From assembly GCA_035938215.1 (NCBI GenBank), contig DASZHC010000065.1:1-46929 (forward strand): DNA of 46,929 nucleotides, given 5' to 3'. This stretch comes from DASZHC01 sp035938215 (lineage in GTDB: Bacteria; Verrucomicrobiota; Verrucomicrobiia; Chthoniobacterales; JAFAMB01). Positions within the stretch are counted from its first letter, which is position 1, and every line of letters begins with the position of its first letter. The notes under the pieces are model-generated. The model was not told where the DNA came from. It saw only the letters and a program-made list of their open reading frames with translations, and ran no database searches. This document shows, one piece after another, positions 42,145 through 46,929 of this stretch. The translations under genes were made by a program, and so were the position numbers.

Positions 42145-43023
42145 GTGTTCAGTTTGACGGTTCTTGGCAGTGGTAGCGGGGGTAATTCTTCTTTAGTCGC
42201 CACAAACCGGTGCCGGGTCCTCATTGATGCCGGGTTCAGCGCGCGACAGATTGCGGTGCGACTCGAATCTTCCGGCGTCGATCCCGCGAGCCTTGACGGC
42301 ATTCTCATTACACATGAACACAGCGACCATGTCGCCGGCCTCGAGGTCTTTTGCCGTCGATTTGGCATACCGATCTACGCCAATTCCCGGACTGCGGAAA
42401 TGATACGTCATGGCTGGCTGGCCGAATATTCCACCTGGAATCTCTTCGAGCCGGGCCGCTCTTTTTCACTCAAGGATATTGAGATTCAGAGTTTTTACGT
42501 GCCGCACGATGCCGTCGATCCGATGGCCTTCGTCTTCAGCAGCGACGACGGATCAATCGGGTTTCTGACGGACCTTGGGTATGCACCCAAGCTGGCACTC
42601 GAAAGAATCCGCAACGTGCATACGCTCGTCATCGAAACAAATCACGATGAACGGTTATTGCAGGAAGATCCGAAACGGCCTTGGTCGGTAAAGCAACGTA
42701 TCATGTCCCGGCACGGCCATCTTTCGAACGATGCGGGTGCGAAACTGGTAGCAGAAATTGCGGGGCACCGGCTACGGCGCGTTGTTCTCGGACATTTGAG
42801 CCGGGATTGCAATCGCCCTGATCTAGCTTTGGAAGCAATGGATCGAAACGGTGTGGCAGGCCTTACTCTTTTTTGCGCAGAGCAGAACAAGGCAAGCCCG
42901 ACTTTTATTGTGGATCCCGCCAACTGCTCAGCGGTTTGCAACGAGGTAAATCCAGTTTACGGCAGCTGCAGTAAATGCCAGGACGCACAAACGACGTTTG
43001 ACCTTGGCTGGCAGACAGGCTAG
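42145..43023 (+). CDS. Metallo-beta-lactamase fold hydrolase, WalJ/YycJ type
   Basis: A 292-residue cytoplasmic metallohydrolase. FSLTVLGSGSGGNSSLVATN starts the YycJ/WalJ pattern; the metal site is ITHEHSDHVAGLEV (HxHxDH), then YVPHDAVDP, FLTDLGYAPK with the bridging Asp and a late VVLGHLSRDCNRPDLA with the last His. The nuclease role is known for relatives. GTG 42145 is taken as the start since the family begins at this strand; the frame opens with TTG at 42109. The last 30 or so residues run into the convergent DUF2752 gene (96 bases of overlap) and do not look like the family end. Confidence 0.9.
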   Translation: MFSLTVLGSGSGGNSSLVATNRCRVLIDAGFSARQIAVRLESSGVDPASLDGILITHEHSDHVAGLEVFCRRFGIPIYANSRTAEMIRHGWLAEYSTWNLFEPGRSFSLKDIEIQSFYVPHDAVDPMAFVFSSDDGSIGFLTDLGYAPKLALERIRNVHTLVIETNHDERLLQEDPKRPWSVKQRIMSRHGHLSNDAGAKLVAEIAGHRLRRVVLGHLSRDCNRPDLALEAMDRNGVAGLTLFCAEQNKASPTFIVDPANCSAVCNEVNPVYGSCSKCQDAQTTFDLGWQTG

Positions 43024-43362
43024 TCGCAGCCTCGGAAGCCGGAAGAGCAGGACGAAGGCGCTATAGAGATCGAGGACCAGCGTCGCGATATAACAAAAGA
43101 ACAGGAGCGGATTGTGGCCTATAGCTCCAGCAAGATTGCCGTGGACGAGCGACAGAACAGAACGGGTAGCACCACATGTCGGGCAGGGTAAACCCGTGAG
43201 TTGGCGAAACCAACATTTCGGCCAAGGCAGTCCAAAAGCCAGCCACACGAAGCAACTCGCAACAGAGGTCACTGAGACGCTAAGAAACAGGAATTCGACG
43301 TCTATTTCCTGTGGAGCCAGGGGCCGGAAGCAGATTTCGAGTCTGCGTTTAATTATTCGCAT
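42928..43362 (-). CDS. DUF2752 membrane protein
   Basis: A 144-residue membrane protein. The DUF2752 signature is complete: GLPCPTCGATRSVLSLVHGN followed by LAGAIGHNPLLFF. Hydrophobic segments flank it (FLFLSVSVTSVASCFVWLAF before, YIATLVLDLYSAFVLLF and LAFTAAAVNWIYLVA after). Function unknown. Its start overlaps the end of the GYF_2/Yip1 gene by 14 bases, so the two are coupled; its 3' end overlaps the convergent WalJ-type gene by 96 bases. Confidence 0.9.
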   Translation of the reverse strand: MRIIKRRLEICFRPLAPQEIDVEFLFLSVSVTSVASCFVWLAFGLPWPKCWFRQLTGLPCPTCGATRSVLSLVHGNLAGAIGHNPLLFFCYIATLVLDLYSAFVLLFRLPRLRLACLPAKVKRRLCVLAFTAAAVNWIYLVANR

Positions 43363-44260
43363 TGTGAAGCGACGAGAAAACGATGGCGAGGATCGCCAGA
43401 TAGACTCCGGCAGTCAGGAATAGACATACAAACACCGGCAGTAACACCCCAACCGCAGCGCGCCAGCCTTCCGTTTGGTGGACCTTAGACAGCCCGATAA
43501 TCGTGCAGACCAGCGCCCAAATCGCTGCCACCATACCGCCTATGCACGGGATGACTGAAAAGATCCATGCACTGTAAGAATAAGCAACGACGCGATAAGT
43601 AGCTTCGTAGCTTTTGGATGTTCCTTTGAAGAGCGAAAGACAGAGGTGCGTGATCCCGGCGCTTACAAAGTTCATGGCCAGAATCATTGGAATGGCGATG
43701 ATGAAAATCAAAATTATCGATAACACCGAAGTACCGACTCCTAGGGCTGCCATGGTGCTCGAATCGGCCCGTGAGGGGGCGGCCATGGCACCGAATGATC
43801 CGGTAAAAACAAAATGGTAGATCAGCATAAAGACCGCCCAAACAATTACCATCACAGCGGTGAAAAGAAGCGGCCCGGTGAATCCTCCGGTCGTTCTCAT
43901 GCGAGAAAAGGCGGTCCCAGGATGGAGGAGAACTTCCTTCCAGGTTTCAAAAAGCGCTTTGACAACTCCTAGCGTTTGCCGCTGTTCCCAAGCGGGGCCA
44001 TCCTCCTGGATCTCAGTAGTGGCCAGGGCGGTTTGTAGGACCGGCGCGGCAGCGGGCGACGGAGACATCCTTAGGGCCGCGGAAACTGGTTGGGGCGGCA
44101 TTCGCAGAGCCGGAAATTCTGAGAGCGGCTTCCATGTCTCCATTCCCTCCTGCCAGCCGAGGTCTGTCGCCACGAATTGACCCTGAGTTAACCCTCTTTG
44201 AACTTCTTCCTCTGTAAACGTCCCGAGATTTTGGCCGGCTCGGTTGATCCAAATCTTCAT
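43349..44260 (-). CDS. GYF_2-domain and Yip1-domain membrane protein
   Basis: A 303-residue protein. Residues 1-50 form a GYF_2 (DUF4339) domain: IWINRAGQNLGTFTEEEVQR and DLGWQEGMETWKPLSEF. A Pro/Ala linker follows. From about residue 100 a Yip1-type membrane domain begins (WKEVLLHPGTAFSRMRTTGG), with five hydrophobic segments to the C-terminus, among them SVIPCIGGMVAAIWALVCTI. Proteins of this form are frequent in Verrucomicrobiota and Planctomycetota. Function unknown; the GYF_2 part may bind proline-rich peptides or Asp-box proteins. It is followed, with overlap, by the DUF2752 gene. Confidence 0.9.
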   Translation of the reverse strand: MKIWINRAGQNLGTFTEEEVQRGLTQGQFVATDLGWQEGMETWKPLSEFPALRMPPQPVSAALRMSPSPAAAPVLQTALATTEIQEDGPAWEQRQTLGVVKALFETWKEVLLHPGTAFSRMRTTGGFTGPLLFTAVMVIVWAVFMLIYHFVFTGSFGAMAAPSRADSSTMAALGVGTSVLSIILIFIIAIPMILAMNFVSAGITHLCLSLFKGTSKSYEATYRVVAYSYSAWIFSVIPCIGGMVAAIWALVCTIIGLSKVHQTEGWRAAVGVLLPVFVCLFLTAGVYLAILAIVFSSLHNANN

Positions 44261-44332
44261 GACGCTTCGCGTTGTAGATCAACGCGGGTCTGAGGTCAAA
44301 CCGCATCGCGTGATTTCGGTTTTTCAAAGCGC

Positions 44333-45031
44333 CTACGATTTGGGGCGATTCATCAAAGCTAGAATATGCCGTTTCTTGGCTTCGTAAGGGAGCGCATGGA
44401 AATTCCGAATCTCGTCAAGCCTCCGCACGCCGTTCAAGGTGTCGAGGTAGTGGGTATAACTCGAAGCCAGTTCGCCGGCTTCCAGGTAGCGTGCCCTCAA
44501 ATTTTCATCCTTAAATCCGTTGGAAGACCTGCATTCAAAAAGGTGGAACCGAAGCCAACGGCGATCAGTGCGGGATACACGCTGCGTCTTGCGGAAAAAA
44601 GCTACAAACAAGAGCAACACTAGATAGGTATCGACCATACCCTGCAGCTCCAGGTTCCGCGCAAAATCTTCGCTATCGATCCTTCGCAATCCCGCCCTGA
44701 ATTGTAGCGCCGCGTGAAGCGCATGGTTAATCTCCTCCACAAACATTATCAGCGAACGGATATTGCTGTCAGAGAGGCCGTTGCGTGGATCGTAGCGCTC
44801 GAGTTGTTCAATCAGCCACCTCGAATAATAAATTCCAACGTAGAGACGATCGTCTGCCGTCCGCAGGAACGTTCGCGCAAATTCGCTCAACTCCCGCGCC
44901 GATGCTCCTGCAAGCCTGGTCAACTGCGAACATCGGGATCGATCGATCAAGCACTCTTCAAGATTGATTCCCACCGCCGCATAAGTGCGTTCGAATAATC
45001 GTTGGACCTCGCTAAACAGGGTCTGCCTCAT
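44333..45031 (-). CDS. Hypothetical protein, unrecognised, second of a coupled pair
   Basis: A 232-residue mostly helical protein that I do not recognise. Notable is LIMFVEEINHALHAALQFRA, an E-x-x-x-H-x-x-x-H arrangement that may bind a metal, followed by ELQGMVDTYLVLLLFVAFFR, a hydrophobic stretch that could be buried or membrane-bound. The last part is rich in Arg and aromatic residues (RRWLRFHLFECRSSNGFKDE). Its ATG overlaps the stop of the upstream gene by four bases (ATGA), so the two are translated together and the products probably work together. Confidence 0.75.
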   Translation of the reverse strand: MRQTLFSEVQRLFERTYAAVGINLEECLIDRSRCSQLTRLAGASARELSEFARTFLRTADDRLYVGIYYSRWLIEQLERYDPRNGLSDSNIRSLIMFVEEINHALHAALQFRAGLRRIDSEDFARNLELQGMVDTYLVLLLFVAFFRKTQRVSRTDRRWLRFHLFECRSSNGFKDENLRARYLEAGELASSYTHYLDTLNGVRRLDEIRNFHALPYEAKKRHILALMNRPKS

Positions 45032-45714
45032 ACGAATGTCGGTATGAAATTGTTATCTCCCAAATCCACTAGCTCGTCAGCCAGTCGATTCAATGCGAGT
45101 CGGCATTCATGAAACTGGTCTGCCAATTTCTTGAATAGTCCGCTCATTTCGTATCTGCGCGCCACATCGTGACTGGCGACTGCTTTGAAACTTGAACGGC
45201 CCATATCCTCATAAAAGGAGCAATTCGGGGCGCCGCGTTGGCTTCGGCTGGCAACGTTTTCATGAAAGATGCCGCTTACGAACAACGCGTAGTTTCCGAT
45301 GTGCGCGCGAATGAGGAACGTCTCGTAAGGCGAAGCCTTCTTTAAGGCTAACAGCAGATCGGAAATATAATGAGCTTCGACATTCTTGATGGGTGAACTC
45401 AATTGACGCGTCTGAGAAAATTTCTCCAACAACGCAGCAACGTAGTCTGCCAGAGTCCGGTCATCGATTCCGGACCGTTTCAAGACAAGTCTAGCCAGGA
45501 TGTAGAAGTAAAACTGCGGCGAAATCGTCAAGTTGCCCGGTTTTTCCAGGACCGCCCGGATCAGCGCCTCGTGATCGAGAATTTCATCCCTGGTCTCGAG
45601 GTCGGTAAGCAATTGAACCAAGCTGACCTGCTGGCCAGGGCGTTTCGCAAGCGTGCGAACGACAAAATTGAAATCTTCCCCGGTAAATCTTGCCCGACAG
45701 TTCGGTTGAATCAT
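45028..45714 (-). CDS. Hypothetical protein, unrecognised, first of a coupled pair
   Basis: A 228-residue soluble, helical protein without recognised domain. It begins MIQPNCRARFTGEDFNFVVR; the middle holds YFYILARLVLKRSGIDDRTL and a conserved-looking block NVEAHYISDLLLALKKASPY, and a block LIRAHIGNYALFVSGIFHEN lies behind it. No signal peptide or membrane helix. It is the first gene of the pair, divergent from the AsmA-like gene across 101 bp. No function is suggested by the neighbours. Confidence 0.75.
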   Translation of the reverse strand: MIQPNCRARFTGEDFNFVVRTLAKRPGQQVSLVQLLTDLETRDEILDHEALIRAVLEKPGNLTISPQFYFYILARLVLKRSGIDDRTLADYVAALLEKFSQTRQLSSPIKNVEAHYISDLLLALKKASPYETFLIRAHIGNYALFVSGIFHENVASRSQRGAPNCSFYEDMGRSSFKAVASHDVARRYEMSGLFKKLADQFHECRLALNRLADELVDLGDNNFIPTFV

Positions 45715-45815
45715 CGGAACTACTTATATAGCAACATTTATGCCGTTTTGTGAATAGAATTATTCCTTTTTGCCGCTAAGTTCTTCACTCCACTACTTAT
45801 CATCCCTTAGCCCAG

Positions 45816-46929
45816 ATGACCGTCCGTCCGATCCATTCAATCAAATGGTTGGCTCTTGCCGCAACTGCACTGCTATTCTGCTGGGGCGGTTACTATTTCT
45901 ACCACAAGGGATTCGGACGACATTGGCGCGCCCTCTTGAGCAAGGAGTTCCAACGCTTCGGTTTCCAAATCCGTGTGCGGCGCCTGACACTGAACCCGCT
46001 TCGGGGCCTTGTTGCCGAAGACATCGAGATCTACGAAAGCGATCGCAAGCAGACAGTGGTTGCACAGGTAAGTGATCTCTCTCTGGACATTAATTATGCC
46101 AACCTCTTCCAGCAGGAACCCGCACTTAACGCTGTCGATTTGCACGACGCCAAAATATCGATCCCGGTCGATCCGCTTGATCCAAAGACGGAGCGAATTC
46201 GGATCACGAAGTTTCAATCGAGGATCTATTTTTTTCCTGGTCGCATCGAGGTTCGACAAGCTTCCGGGATAACTTACGGGCTCCGGTTGGAGACGTCCGG
46301 CACCTTGATTAACCCGGCCGCTTTCCATTTTGTTCCGCCGCCCGAATCCGGAGTCCGGCCTGCAAACAAAACTCCAAAATCCTTTGTTCAAATGTTCGTA
46401 AGGGAGTTCGAAACACTCCGTTTTTCGGGGGACACGCCGCGGCTGGCCTTTACATTCCAGGTGGACCTCGCTCAGCCAGAATCCGTTCGCCTCGAAGACG
46501 GCCGGCTGTTTGCCGAGTCTTTTACTCGAAACAACTATCAACTCCGGGATCTGCATTGCGAATTCTCGATAGAAAATCAACGTTTGGATCTGCAGCGCTT
46601 GTTTCTCAGAGACCCGCTCGGCGAATTATTTGCGAAAGGAAGCTGGAATCTCGCCACCGGTGAGAAAAATTTTCAGGCACGCAGCGGATTGAATCTTGCC
46701 GCATTGCTTGCCACCGATCCAAGAGTGCCCTGGGCCAAGGAGATAAAGCTTGATGGCCCATCAGAAATCGAGGTAAGCGGAGCGGCCGGTCCCGATGGAC
46801 GCTTGCAGTTCCTCGGAAAGCTGAACATCGATCAGTTCTCGGTTCGGGACGTTGAATTCCAAAGCCTGAAAGCCAAATTCTCGAGATCCGGCAAATCCTG
46901 GATGATTACTAACGCGCAAATCGCGCATC
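45816..46929 (+). CDS. AsmA-like envelope protein (3' part lies outside the window)
   Basis: Open from ATG 45816 to the window edge, 371 codons without a stop. The N-terminus is a membrane anchor (LALAATALLFCWGGYYFYHK) behind a short basic start (MTVRPIHSIKW). The following repeated pattern of short strands, with RRLTLNPLRGLVAEDIEIYE, VAQVSDLSLDINYANLFQQE and GEFFAKGSWNLATGEKNF, is the long beta-groove of AsmA/TamB-like proteins, which sit between the membranes and are thought to help move lipids. The C-terminal AsmA domain would lie beyond the window. Identification rests on pattern, not on a single motif. The start and phase are clear; no in-frame stop precedes it closely. Confidence 0.85.
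   Translation, partial: MTVRPIHSIKWLALAATALLFCWGGYYFYHKGFGRHWRALLSKEFQRFGFQIRVRRLTLNPLRGLVAEDIEIYESDRKQTVVAQVSDLSLDINYANLFQQEPALNAVDLHDAKISIPVDPLDPKTERIRITKFQSRIYFFPGRIEVRQASGITYGLRLETSGTLINPAAFHFVPPPESGVRPANKTPKSFVQMFVREFETLRFSGDTPRLAFTFQVDLAQPESVRLEDGRLFAESFTRNNYQLRDLHCEFSIENQRLDLQRLFLRDPLGELFAKGSWNLATGEKNFQARSGLNLAALLATDPRVPWAKEIKLDGPSEIEVSGAAGPDGRLQFLGKLNIDQFSVRDVEFQSLKAKFSRSGKSWMITNAQIAH

Noticed and set aside
1..46929. CRISPR arrays, rRNA and tRNA genes, prophage, intact insertion sequences
   Set aside because: No regularly spaced repeats, no rRNA or cloverleaf-like sequence and no transposase or phage structural gene were noticed; tRNAs were looked for by eye only, so one could have been missed.

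Overview
The window looks like chromosomal DNA of a free-living Gram-negative bacterium. The most likely source is a soil or freshwater Verrucomicrobiota (Chthoniobacterales-like) genome. This is an inference from a GYF_2/Yip1 membrane protein beside a DUF2752 protein, a Ser/Thr kinase with Sel1 repeats next to ExbB/ExbD/TonB, an AsmA-like protein, weak Shine-Dalgarno sites and many short dispersed inverted repeats. No rRNA, tRNA, CRISPR array, intact transposase or phage gene was seen. Both edges cut through genes: a nickel/cobalt permease on the left and an AsmA-like protein on the right.

Layout. 1-3.6 kb: NiCoT permease (partial), a TetR regulator with candidate operators, a frameshifted SDR oxidoreductase and a zinc alcohol dehydrogenase. 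3.9-10 kb: an HDAC-like deacetylase, a lytic transglycosylase, PriA, MgsA/RarA and a universal stress protein. 10-12.2 kb: a glycosyltransferase-like protein, a Fur-family regulator and a CadD-like transporter. 12.3-15.3 kb: a small terminal-inverted-repeat element, then a minus-strand operon of an aldose-1-epimerase-like enzyme, an ANL (acyl-AMP ligase-like) protein that lacks its catalytic loops, and HisF. 15.4-22 kb: a glycine-zipper lipoprotein, an MFS remnant, then the minus-strand cluster exbB-exbD-tonB-kinase, whose last gene joins an active kinase, a pseudokinase, a transmembrane segment and Sel1 repeats. 22.2-25.5 kb: a plus-strand operon of a LolA-like periplasmic protein, an NtrB-type histidine kinase and an NtrC-type sigma-54 activator, the first two genes overlapping. 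25.9-33.7 kb: an MdtABC-type RND efflux system with two tandem pumps. 33.7-36.2 kb: two small proteins, a dienelactone hydrolase and an AbrB/VapC toxin-antitoxin pair. 36.5-40 kb: a large UPF1-like SF1 helicase with a long N-terminal region and a coiled-coil insertion. 40.3-45.7 kb: fmt-adk, a WalJ/YycJ-type metallohydrolase, DUF2752 and GYF_2/Yip1 membrane proteins, and two coupled proteins I do not recognise. From 45.8 kb: the AsmA-like protein.

The best candidates for new biology are (i) the kinase/pseudokinase/Sel1 protein tied to an ExbBD-TonB energiser, (ii) the catalytically degenerate ANL protein placed between an epimerase and HisF, (iii) the UPF1-like helicase beside a toxin-antitoxin pair, (iv) the unknown gene pair at 44.3-45.7 kb, and (v) several families of small inverted repeats, some of which supply start codons, stop codons or C-terminal tails of neighbouring genes. 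All functional statements come from reading motifs by eye; no database search was run.
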